From NCBI RefSeq assembly GCF_000721935.1, contig NZ_KL585445.1, positions 68,499-73,556 on the forward strand: a stretch of 5,058 bases of DNA, written 5' to 3'. Made by a program: the position numbers and the translations under genes. Shown one piece after another: positions 1-5,058 of this stretch; position 1 is the first letter of the stretch, and every line of letters begins with the position of its first letter. The notes under the pieces are model-generated. The model was not told the DNA's origin and did not search any database. It saw only the letters and a list, made by a program, of their open reading frames with translations. Source of the DNA: Streptomyces sp. NRRL WC-3549 (GTDB lineage: Bacteria; Actinomycetota; Actinomycetes; Streptomycetales; Streptomycetaceae).

Positions 1-463
1 CGATCCCGCCGCTCCGGAGGGCGACCACTTCCAGGTCCGCGGCCTGGAGGAAGCCGGCGAAGAGCGCGGCGACGTCCTCGGGGTAGGTGGCGGCGACGGC
101 GACCCGGGTGGCACCGAGCTCGCGCACGGCGTGCGGGAAGGCGAAGGAGGCGCTGGACGCGGGGAGTCCCGCGGTCCGTGCGAGGGAGGCGACCTGCTCG
201 TGGGCCCCGTCCCAGCCCCGGACGAAGCTGCCGCCGGTGGTGGCCCAGACCAGCGCCTCGGCCCCCGCCAGGCGCAGCTCCTCGACCCCGGCGGCCAGGC
301 GCTCCGGCGCACCGGCCGCGCGCAGGGACTCGGCGTCGCGGGCGGCCCCGTCGGTGGCGGTGTGGAACAGCGGCAGTCTGATGTCGCTGTCGATCATGAC
401 CTCGATCCGCGGGAAGTCGTCCTCCGCGGCATGGCCCGGGTAGAGAAGTCCTACGGTCGTCAT
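1..463 (-). CDS. Asp/Glu racemase / maleate isomerase / arylmalonate decarboxylase superfamily enzyme, N-terminal part (EutA-like by context)
   Basis: The gene reads leftward from ATG at 463-461 and stays open for 154 codons to base 2, where the window cuts it; family members are usually about 240-250 residues, so roughly the last 90 are missing. A strong ribosome site, GGAAGGA (complement of 469-475), lies 5 nt before the ATG. The fold is recognised from the N-terminal VGLLYPG strand (residues 4-10), a WATTGGSFVRG loop (73-83) matching the first active-site loop, then GLPASSAS (99-106), ELGATRVAVAATYPEDV (115-131) with the conserved Tyr (Y127), and AGFLQAADLEV (136-146). Racemases and maleate isomerases have a Cys in the first loop; here it is Thr75. 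The second catalytic Cys would be beyond the edge. These cytoplasmic enzymes isomerise, racemise or decarboxylate small dicarboxylates. A relative (eutA) accompanies ehu genes in proteobacterial ectoine degradation, and this gene is divergent from ehuB. Family placement is good; the reaction is unknown. Confidence 0.85.
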   Translation of the reverse strand, partial: MTTVGLLYPGHAAEDDFPRIEVMIDSDIRLPLFHTATDGAARDAESLRAAGAPERLAAGVEELRLAGAEALVWATTGGSFVRGWDGAHEQVASLARTAGLPASSASFAFPHAVRELGATRVAVAATYPEDVAALFAGFLQAADLEVVALRSGGI

Positions 464-537
464 GTCCGTCCTTCCCGTGGTCCGGATGGCCCGCCGGCCC
501 TTGACGGGCGCCTTGTCTCCGCTGCCCCTGCCTGGCT

Positions 538-547
538 CAAGTATTCC
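538..547. promoter_or_regulatory. Candidate operator half-site CAAGTATTCC
   Basis: This 10-mer matches CAACTATTCC at 733-742 in nine of ten positions. Read the other way, GTATTCCCC (541-549) is the exact reverse complement of GGGGAATAC at 744-752. It lies about 75-85 bp upstream of the racemase-like start and overlaps a TTGAGC that could be a minus-strand -35. The right half of the palindrome is absent here (GTCGGC instead of GGAATA), so it would be a half-site. Reading it as a regulator site is an inference from the repeat. Confidence 0.3.
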
Positions 548-736
548 CCCGTCGGCCGCCGCCCGCCGCTCCGGACGCCCCGGCCCCCGCCCCGCCCGGG
601 TCCCGCGGAGCCGGCCCGTTTGCGTACGCGGGCACCGGGCACCCGGGAGAGCGGCCCCCAGTCGAACACCGGTGACATAAGCCGCAGGCGTTCACCGATC
701 CGGAGAACGCGCCATAACGGGCAGTCATGAACCAAC

Positions 737-751
737 TATTCCTGGGGAATA
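737..751. promoter_or_regulatory. 15-bp palindrome TATTCC-TGG-GGAATA, candidate operator
   Basis: Two perfect 6-bp half-sites flank a 3-nt centre, about 165 bp upstream of ehuB and 275 bp upstream of the divergent gene. It is AT-rich against a very GC-rich background, and its left half recurs at 538-547. Size and symmetry suit a dimeric winged-helix regulator; as I recall it, the E. coli IclR operator is also a 15-bp palindrome with GGAA/TTCC arms. The IclR protein encoded at 4207-4965 is the obvious candidate, but nothing in the sequence proves it binds here. Confidence 0.45.
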
Positions 752-900
752 CGCCCCGCGCACCTTCCGTCGCCCTCCGCCCGCCATGAGACACGGGAAG
801 GTCACCCTCCGGCCACCGTTCGATTACATGGGCGGCGCTTTTGGCTTAGAAGCAGCGGATCGGGCAGGCGCTCACCCTGTCCTGACTGCTCAAGCCATCC

Positions 901-905
901 AGGAG
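901..905 (+). promoter_or_regulatory. Ribosome binding site AGGAG that sets the ehuB start
   Basis: AGGAG is followed by 10 nt before ATG at 916. An in-frame TTG at 907 would give three more residues, but only 1 nt separates it from AGGAG. That spacing is too short for initiation, so ATG 916 is chosen. Confidence 0.75.
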
Positions 906-915
906 ATTGCGAACC

Positions 916-1818
916 ATGGCTGACTTCCCGAATCTGTCCCGCCGGGGTTTCCTCAACCGATCGGCAGCCGTGGGCGGACTGCTCGTCGTTCCGGGGCTGC
1001 TCTCCGCGTGCAGCAAGACCGACGCCGGCTCCACGGACGGTGAGGGCGCCCTCGACAAGCTCCGCAAGCAGGGCTTCGTCCGCGTCGCGTACGCCAACGA
1101 GGCGCCGTACGGCTACATGGAGGGCAAGGAGCTCAAGGGCGAGGCGCCCACCCTGCACCGGGAGATCTTCAAGGCGCTCGGCGTGGACGAGCTGAAGCCC
1201 ACCCTCTCGGAGTGGGACGGCCTGATCCCCGGGCTCCAGGCCGGGAAGTACGACGTGGTCAGCGCGGGCATGGCGATCACCCCGGAGCGCTGCGCCAACG
1301 CCCTGTTCTCCGACCCGGAGTTCATATCCCCCACCGCGATGATGGTGAAGAAGGGCAACCCGAAGAAGATCACCGACCTGGCGTCGGCCAAGGCCGCCGG
1401 AGCGGTCATCGGCGTGATGTCGGGTGCGGTCGAGGACTCGTACGCCAAGGGCGCGGGCATCGCCGGGAACAAGATCAAGACGCTGCAGAAGCCCCAGGAC
1501 GGCGCGGACGCGGTCAAGGGCGGCCGGATCGACGCCTTCCTGCTCACCGGCATCTCACTGCGGTGGCTCGCCAAGACCAACCCGGAGACCGAGGTCACCG
1601 ATGCGTTCGTGCCGGAGCTGGACGGCGTGCAGCAGTTCTCCCCCGGCGGCGCGGTGTTCCGCAAGGGCAACGAGGACCTGCGCGACTCCTTCAACCGCGA
1701 GCTCAAGAAGATCACCGCGGACAAGTCCCGCTACGTGGGCCTTCTGACGGAGTACGGCTTCGGCGCCACGGAGATTCCGCCGGCCACGCTGAAGACCGCC
1801 GACCTGTGCAAGGGCTGA
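916..1818 (+). CDS. ehuB: Ectoine/hydroxyectoine-type ABC transporter substrate-binding lipoprotein EhuB
   Basis: This 300-residue protein should capture the solute outside the membrane and hand it to EhuC-EhuD. The N-terminus has a twin-arginine motif SRRGFL (8-13), a hydrophobic segment (about 17-31) and a lipobox LSAC (29-32). That predicts Tat export and lipid anchoring at Cys32, usual for a Gram-positive binding protein; proteobacterial EhuB is free in the periplasm. The rest is a type 3 (SBP_bac_3) amino-acid-binding fold: RVAYANEAPYGYM (56-68), REIFKALGV (82-90), EWDGLIPGLQAGKYDVVSAG (99-118), ITPERC (121-126), later AVIGVMSGAVEDSYAKGAG and GGRIDAFLL, ending LLTEYGFGATEIPP. PGLQAG, PERC and the ANE motif are EhuB-like. 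Against the S. meliloti EhuB pocket as I recall it, Glu62 and Arg125 are kept and Tyr65 and Trp100 are aromatic replacements, but one aromatic position is Ala120. It is the first gene of the operon; ehuC starts 19 nt after its stop. The family call is firm; ectoine as ligand is less sure. Confidence 0.88.
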   Translation: MADFPNLSRRGFLNRSAAVGGLLVVPGLLSACSKTDAGSTDGEGALDKLRKQGFVRVAYANEAPYGYMEGKELKGEAPTLHREIFKALGVDELKPTLSEWDGLIPGLQAGKYDVVSAGMAITPERCANALFSDPEFISPTAMMVKKGNPKKITDLASAKAAGAVIGVMSGAVEDSYAKGAGIAGNKIKTLQKPQDGADAVKGGRIDAFLLTGISLRWLAKTNPETEVTDAFVPELDGVQQFSPGGAVFRKGNEDLRDSFNRELKKITADKSRYVGLLTEYGFGATEIPPATLKTADLCKG

Positions 1819-1837
1819 CGGGGGCGGACCACACCCT

Positions 1838-2572
1838 ATGAGTGACTTCTTCTCCACACTCCTCGATGAGTTCCCTCAGGTCAGAGCGGGCTTGTGGGTG
1901 ACGCTCGAGGCCACGGTCCTGGGCTCCCTGCTCGCGCTGCTGCTGTCGTTCCTGCTCGGCCTGATGGCGGGCAGCACGCTGCTGCCGGTGCGCGGGGTCT
2001 CCCGGATCGTCGTGGAGTTCTTCCGCGGCACCTCGCTCTACATCCAGCTGTTCTGGCTCTACTACGCGATGCCGCAGCTGACGGGCTACGAACTGACGCC
2101 GCTGCTCTGCGGCATCGTCGCCTTCGGCCTCAACTACGGGGCGTACGGCTCCGAGATCGTCCGCGGAGCGGTCAAGTCCGTGCCCCGCGCCCAGTACGAG
2201 GCGGCCGTGGCCCTGAACATGACGCCCTTCCACCGGATGCGGAAGGTGATCATGCCGCAGGCCTGGGTCCAGATGATCCCGTCCTTCACCAACCTGCTGA
2301 TCCAGCTGCTGAAGGCCACACCGCTGCTGTGGCTGATCTCCGCGGCCGACCTGATGACCGCCGTCGAGCACATCCGCAGCCGGACCGGTGAGACCCTCAC
2401 CGCGTACCTGCTGCTGCTGGCCGCCTACTTCGTCCTCGCCTACGCGCTGACCCTGCTGATGAACCTGCTGGAACGGTCCGCCAAGCGGCGGCTCGGCCTG
2501 CACACCGGTGCGGGCAGTCTGCTCAAGTCCCGCTCGGCGGAGTCGGCCGCCACCGCCGGAGGTGCCCGGTGA
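1838..2572 (+). CDS. ehuC: Ectoine/hydroxyectoine-type ABC transporter permease EhuC
   Basis: The gene encodes a 244-residue inner-membrane permease of the polar amino acid (PAAT) uptake family, which forms the translocation path with EhuD. Hydrophobic segments lie at roughly 20-44, 57-80, 88-108, 145-168 and 188-210. The conserved FFRGTSLYIQLFW stretch (61-73) is the family's FRGTP-type motif. The cytoplasmic EAA loop that docks on the ATPase is EAAVALNMTPFHRMRKVIMP (121-140), with Asn127 where the consensus has Gly. After the last membrane segment there is a polar, basic C-terminal tail of about 30 residues (213-244) with no recognisable motif. ATG at 1838 follows a G-rich stretch (1820-1827) that makes only a modest ribosome site, 10 nt away. 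The 3' end overlaps the ehuD start, so the two are probably translated together. Confidence 0.88.
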   Translation: MSDFFSTLLDEFPQVRAGLWVTLEATVLGSLLALLLSFLLGLMAGSTLLPVRGVSRIVVEFFRGTSLYIQLFWLYYAMPQLTGYELTPLLCGIVAFGLNYGAYGSEIVRGAVKSVPRAQYEAAVALNMTPFHRMRKVIMPQAWVQMIPSFTNLLIQLLKATPLLWLISAADLMTAVEHIRSRTGETLTAYLLLLAAYFVLAYALTLLMNLLERSAKRRLGLHTGAGSLLKSRSAESAATAGGAR

Positions 2573-3213
2573 ACCAGTCGTTCAACTGGGACGCCCTCAC
2601 GGACTCGTTCCCCCTGCTGCTCGAAGGATTCCGGGTCACCCTGCTGGCGACCGTGCTCGGCACGCTCGTGGCCGCGGTGCTGGGCCTCGCCATCGCGGTG
2701 GCCGGACGTGCGCCGTCGCGGCTGGTGACCGTGCCCGTCAAGGCGGTGATGGAGTTCGTCCGCGCCACCCCGCTGCTGGTCCAGCTGGTCGGCGCGGCGG
2801 CCGTCTTCACCTCCGTGGAACCGCTGACGATCGGCATCGTCGTCCTGGGCGTCCACTACGCCACGTACACCTCCGAGGTCTACCGGGCCGGGATCGACGG
2901 TGTGCCCAAGGGCCAGTGGGAGGCCTGCCGGGCGCTCTCGCTGCCGCCCCGGCGGACCTGGCAGGCGGTGATCCTGCCCCAGGCGGTGCGCAGCGTGCTG
3001 CCCGCCCTCGGCAACTACGCCGTCTCGATGTTCAAGGAGACCCCCTTCCTGGCCGTGATCACGGTCCAGGAAATGGTCTTCGAGGCCCGCAAGTACGGGA
3101 CCGACCACTTCGCGTACACCGAGGTGTTCACGCTCGCGGGACTGATCTTCCTGGTCGCGAGCTACCCCACCTCGCTGCTGATGAGAAAGCTGGAGAAGCG
3201 CCTTGGCCACTGA
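2569..3213 (+). CDS. ehuD: Ectoine/hydroxyectoine-type ABC transporter permease EhuD
   Basis: This is the second PAAT-family membrane subunit, 214 residues, the expected size. It starts at GTG 2569, whose bases overlap the ehuC stop (GTGA). A strong GGAGG (2558-2562) lies 6 nt upstream inside the ehuC coding sequence, which supports this start and translational coupling. Membrane segments fall at about 20-46, 55-80, 86-105, 140-165 and 186-205. EFVRATPLLVQL (62-73) is the counterpart of the FRGTP motif, with Ala in place of Gly. The EAA loop is EACRALSLPPRRTWQAVILP (118-137), with Ser124 in place of the consensus Gly. FKETPFLAVITVQEM (155-169) is typical of the family. Pairing with EhuC is inferred from the operon; both are unlikely to work alone. 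Confidence 0.88.
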   Translation: MNQSFNWDALTDSFPLLLEGFRVTLLATVLGTLVAAVLGLAIAVAGRAPSRLVTVPVKAVMEFVRATPLLVQLVGAAAVFTSVEPLTIGIVVLGVHYATYTSEVYRAGIDGVPKGQWEACRALSLPPRRTWQAVILPQAVRSVLPALGNYAVSMFKETPFLAVITVQEMVFEARKYGTDHFAYTEVFTLAGLIFLVASYPTSLLMRKLEKRLGH

Positions 3214-4036
3214 CCCTGCCCCCCTGAAGGAGCCCGCGGACGCCGCTCAGGCGGACGGGACCACCGGTGTGGAGCCGCTGGTCCGGTTCGACAAGGTCGT
3301 CAAGCGGTACGGCGACCATGTGGTCCTGGACGAGCTGGACTTCACGGTCAAGCGGGGCGAGCACGTCACGCTGATCGGGCCCAGCGGTTCCGGCAAGACC
3401 ACCATCCTGCGGTTGCTGATGACGCTGGAGAAGGTCAGCGGCGGTGTGATCTGGGTGGACGGCTCACCGCTCTCGCACACCCGCAGGCCCGACGGTTCGC
3501 TCAAGCCGGCCGGCGAGAAGCAGCTGCGGGAGTCCCGGAAGAAGATCGGGATGGTCTTCCAGCAGTTCAACCTCTTCCCGAACATGAAGGTGCTCCAGAA
3601 CATCACCGAGGCGCCGGTCAACGTCCTGGGCATGGAGCGCGAGGAGGCGGAGGCCCGCGCCCGCGAGCTGCTCGACCTGGTCGGGCTCTCGGGGAAGGTC
3701 GACGCACACCCCTCGCAGCTCTCCGGGGGCCAGCAGCAGCGGGTGGCGATCGCCCGGGCGCTGGCGATGCGCCCGGAGATCCTGCTGCTGGACGAGGTCA
3801 CCTCGGCGCTCGACCCGGAGCTGGTGGCGGGCGTGCTGGAGCTCCTCGGTGACATCGCGAGGAACACCGACATCACGATGCTCTGTGTGACCCACGAGAT
3901 GAACTTCGCACGGGACGTCTCGGAGAAGGTCCTGATGTTCGACGCGGGCCGCGTGGTGGAGTCCGGTACGCCGGAGAAGATCTTCACCGACCCCGAGCAC
4001 GCACGTACACGCGAGTTCCTCAACGCGGTGCTGTGA
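3203..4036 (+). CDS. ehuA: Ectoine/hydroxyectoine-type ABC transporter ATP-binding protein EhuA
   Basis: This 277-residue cytoplasmic ATPase powers uptake through EhuC-EhuD. All nucleotide-binding motifs are intact: Walker A GPSGSGKT (59-66), Q-loop FQQFNLFP (119-126), signature LSGGQQQR (173-180), Walker B ILLLDE (193-198) with catalytic Glu198, D-loop SALD (201-204) and switch His231. Between Walker A and the Q-loop is an insert with RRPDGSLKPAGEKQLRESRK (94-113), a feature I associate with EhuA-type ATPases; it helps separate this protein from generic GlnQ-type ones. The chosen TTG start (3203) overlaps ehuD by 11 bp and has GGAG (3192-3195) 7 nt upstream. GTG at 3269 would give 255 residues starting just before the first conserved strand, but has no good ribosome site. 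The first 22 residues are low-complexity and may be dispensable. It is the last gene of the operon. Confidence 0.9.
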   Translation: MATDPAPLKEPADAAQADGTTGVEPLVRFDKVVKRYGDHVVLDELDFTVKRGEHVTLIGPSGSGKTTILRLLMTLEKVSGGVIWVDGSPLSHTRRPDGSLKPAGEKQLRESRKKIGMVFQQFNLFPNMKVLQNITEAPVNVLGMEREEAEARARELLDLVGLSGKVDAHPSQLSGGQQQRVAIARALAMRPEILLLDEVTSALDPELVAGVLELLGDIARNTDITMLCVTHEMNFARDVSEKVLMFDAGRVVESGTPEKIFTDPEHARTREFLNAVL

Positions 4037-4065
4037 CGGTCCCGGCCGCACTTCTGGGCTATGAC

Positions 4066-4081
4066 GTTGGCATATGCCAAC
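4066..4081. promoter_or_regulatory. Perfect 16-bp palindrome GTTGGCATATGCCAAC, candidate operator
   Basis: The two 8-bp arms are exact reverse complements with no spacer. It begins 30 nt after the ehuA stop and ends 125 nt before the IclR-type gene start. It differs from the TATTCC/GGAATA palindrome upstream of ehuB, so a second regulator or a second specificity may be involved. As RNA it could form a 6-bp stem with an AUAU loop, but no U-run follows, so an intrinsic terminator is unlikely. A DNA-binding site, for example for autoregulation of the downstream regulator, is the better guess. Confidence 0.5.
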
Positions 4082-4160
4082 CGGGTGCGTCCCTGGCGGC
4101 GGAGCCGGGGGCGCACCGGGCAACTCGTCAACACCCCGTCCCCCGGCGCCTTTCGGCCGC

Positions 4161-4166
4161 TATCGT
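4161..4166 (+). promoter_or_regulatory. Possible -10 element TATCGT of the IclR-type gene
   Basis: TATCGT fits the loose actinomycete -10 pattern and would give a leader of about 35 nt before GTG 4207. No convincing -35 is present at 4137-4144, so this rests on one hexamer and on the need for a promoter in the 170-nt gap after ehuA. Confidence 0.25.
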
Positions 4167-4206
4167 GGGGCGGAAGCCGCCGGTCACAACCTGGTAGGGG
4201 GACACC

Positions 4207-4965
4207 GTGGCGTCGAAGCCCGAAGGGAAAGCACCGTTCCACTCCGTGCAGTACGCCCTGCGCGTGCTGGAGTCGGTCTCCACGCACGGAAGCGGCGTGA
4301 CCGACGTACAGCTCTCCCGTGAGACGGGGCTGCCCGTCGGGCACCTCGCCGCGCTGCTGCTGACCCTGCGGCGCGAGGGGTACGTCGAGCAGGTGACCGA
4401 CGGGGCCTACGTCATCGGTGCCGCGCTCGCCGAGCTCGGCACCGGCGCGGCCCGCCGCCGGGCGGTGGAGACACGGCTCCAGCAGACGCTCGTGCGGCTG
4501 CGCGACTCGGTCGGCGCGGCGGTCTACGTCAGCCGGTACGTCGACGGTGAGATCCGGATCACCCAGGTGGCCGACGGACCGCACGCCCCCGCCGTCAACG
4601 AGTGGGTCGACTTCCGGTCGGCGGCGCACGCCAGTGCGATCGGCAAGTGCCTGCTGACGCAGCTCGACCAGAACAGCCGGCGCGACCATCTCGCCCGGCA
4701 CCGGACGGCCCGGCTCACCTCGCGGACGATCACCAGCGAGAAGGTGCTCTTCTCGAAGCTGGACAGCCAGCCGGCGACGGTCCCGGTGCTCGATCTCCAG
4801 GAGTACGCGGTGGGCACGGTGTGCGCGGCGGTGCCGCTGACCGCCGGGGCGTCGGCCGGGTGCCTGGCGCTCTCCCTGCCGATCGAGGACGCGCACCGGC
4901 TGCGGTCCGCGGCGGACACGCTGAACCGCCGGGCGGCCCCGGTACTGCTGTCGATGGCGCTCTGA
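4207..4965 (+). CDS. IclR-family transcriptional regulator
   Basis: This is a 252-residue DNA-binding regulator of usual IclR length. Residues about 11-70 form the winged helix-turn-helix: SVQYALRVLESVS (13-25), the helix pair VTDVQLSRETGLPVGHLAALLLTLRREGYV (31-60, recognition helix about 43-54) and a wing ending GAYVIG (66-71). The effector-binding domain follows: SVGAAVYVSRYVDGEI (101-116), RSAAHASAIGKCLL (137-150, the family's H-x-x-A-x-G-K motif) and EYAVGTVCAAVPL (199-211, with the conserved Cys206), then GCLALSLP (218-225). Such proteins bind as dimers or tetramers and respond to a small metabolite. GTG at 4207 has AGGGG (4196-4200) 6 nt upstream. Its place directly after ehuA suggests local control of the transporter and the divergent enzyme. 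In proteobacteria, ectoine catabolism is usually controlled by a MocR/GntR protein (EnuR), so an IclR here would be a different solution. Target and effector are inferred, not seen. Confidence 0.9.
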   Translation: MASKPEGKAPFHSVQYALRVLESVSTHGSGVTDVQLSRETGLPVGHLAALLLTLRREGYVEQVTDGAYVIGAALAELGTGAARRRAVETRLQQTLVRLRDSVGAAVYVSRYVDGEIRITQVADGPHAPAVNEWVDFRSAAHASAIGKCLLTQLDQNSRRDHLARHRTARLTSRTITSEKVLFSKLDSQPATVPVLDLQEYAVGTVCAAVPLTAGASAGCLALSLPIEDAHRLRSAADTLNRRAAPVLLSMAL

Positions 4966-5017
4966 ACGGTCCGGAAGCGCGCTCGCCGGGGGCCGACGGG
5001 CACGTGTCACCAGCACC

Positions 5018-5039
5018 CCTGGGAACCAGGTATTATTTT
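5018..5039 (+). terminator. Weak terminator-like hairpin with AT-rich tail after the IclR-type gene
   Basis: CCTGG (5018-5022) and CCAGG (5026-5030) pair around a GAA loop, followed by TATTATTTT (5031-5039). The stem is only 5 bp, so efficiency is doubtful, but the T-rich tail stands out in this GC-rich sequence and the position, about 50 nt after the stop codon, is right. An alternative is a promoter for a gene beyond the right edge: GGAAC (5022-5026), 16 nt, GTC (5043-5045) resembles an ECF sigma factor promoter. The remaining bases of 4966-5058 show nothing else. Confidence 0.35.
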
Positions 5040-5058
5040 CGAGTCAGCAGGCGCCGTT

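Larger units (their letters stand above)
464..915. promoter_or_regulatory. Divergent intergenic control region between the racemase-like gene and ehuB
   Basis: About 450 bp without a convincing gene separate two outward-facing starts, so promoters for both transcripts should lie here. The part nearest ehuB is less GC-rich than its surroundings and contains TATTCC and GGAATA elements (listed separately). A weak plus-strand promoter candidate is TTCACC (691-696), 16 nt, then CATAAC (713-718). On the minus strand, TTGAGC (complement of 535-540) could be a -35, but I see no good -10 at the right distance. ORFs in this stretch lack good ribosome sites and look like arbitrary GC-rich frames. The promoter assignments are guesses; the function of the region as a divergent promoter is inferred from gene layout. 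Confidence 0.6.

Noticed and set aside
501..506. TTGACG as a -35 element on the plus strand
   Set aside because: No TANNNT-like -10 lies 16-19 nt downstream, and it is over 400 bp from ehuB.
131..730. Plus-strand open frame of 199 codons crossing the racemase-like gene and the intergenic region
   Set aside because: Composition is Gly/Pro/Arg-rich without motifs. It lies antisense to a gene with clear family motifs and crosses the start and ribosome site of that gene.
460..735. Minus-strand 91-codon frame in the intergenic region
   Set aside because: It starts at TTG with no ribosome site, is rich in Arg, Gly and Pro, and resembles no family. More likely non-coding.
745..771. SigR-like promoter GGGAAT-N18-GTC upstream of ehuB
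   Set aside because: The -10 part should be GTT and is GTC, and the GGGAAT is part of the palindrome at 737-751, which explains it better. Nothing links the operon to thiol stress.
4061..4300. 79-codon plus-strand frame starting just before the 16-bp palindrome
   Set aside because: It overlaps the start of the IclR-type gene in another frame, has no ribosome site and no conserved features.
3247..5016. Very long open frame on the minus strand (589 codons) opposite ehuA and the IclR-type gene
   Set aside because: Both plus-strand genes have clear conserved motifs, while the antisense protein is low-complexity and Arg/Ser-rich with no recognisable domain. Long antisense frames are expected in GC-rich coding DNA.

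Overview
The window is very GC-rich, with G or C at most third codon positions, GTG and TTG starts alongside ATG, and overlapping genes with purine-rich ribosome binding sites. It also has a Tat-type lipoprotein signal on a solute-binding protein. Together these point to a high-GC actinomycete, most likely Streptomyces or a close relative; this is an inference from composition and gene style. I saw no TTA codon in any of the six genes on a by-eye scan, so nothing suggests bldA control.

Layout, left to right. (1) Bases 1-463, minus strand: the N-terminal 154 codons of an Asp/Glu racemase / maleate isomerase / arylmalonate decarboxylase superfamily enzyme, running off the left edge. (2) Bases 464-915: a gene-free divergent control region of about 450 bp. 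It holds a 15-bp palindrome (737-751) and a second copy of its left half (538-547). (3) Bases 916-4036, plus strand: a compact four-gene ABC importer operon, ehuB-ehuC-ehuD-ehuA, encoding a binding lipoprotein, two permeases and an ATPase. There is a 19-nt gap between ehuB and ehuC, and short overlaps at the next two junctions. (4) Bases 4037-4206: a 170-nt spacer with a perfect 16-bp palindrome (4066-4081). (5) Bases 4207-4965, plus strand: an IclR-family regulator. (6) Bases 4966-5058: a non-coding tail with a small hairpin followed by an AT-rich run.

How it fits together. The transporter resembles the polar amino acid (PAAT) type ectoine/hydroxyectoine importer EhuABCD. In proteobacteria the ehu genes sit beside ectoine-degradation genes that include a maleate-isomerase-like gene (eutA). 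Here an enzyme of that superfamily is divergent from ehuB and an IclR regulator follows the operon. The simplest reading is an uptake-and-catabolism locus for ectoine-like compatible solutes or a related compound, controlled by the local IclR protein. The hydrolase, deacetylase and dehydratase genes of such a pathway are not in the window. The binding protein keeps some but not all of the ectoine-pocket residues, so the substrate is uncertain.

I found no mobile element, CRISPR array, tRNA or rRNA. The most useful leads are the two unrelated palindromes, the altered binding pocket of EhuB and the Thr in place of the first catalytic Cys in the racemase-like enzyme.
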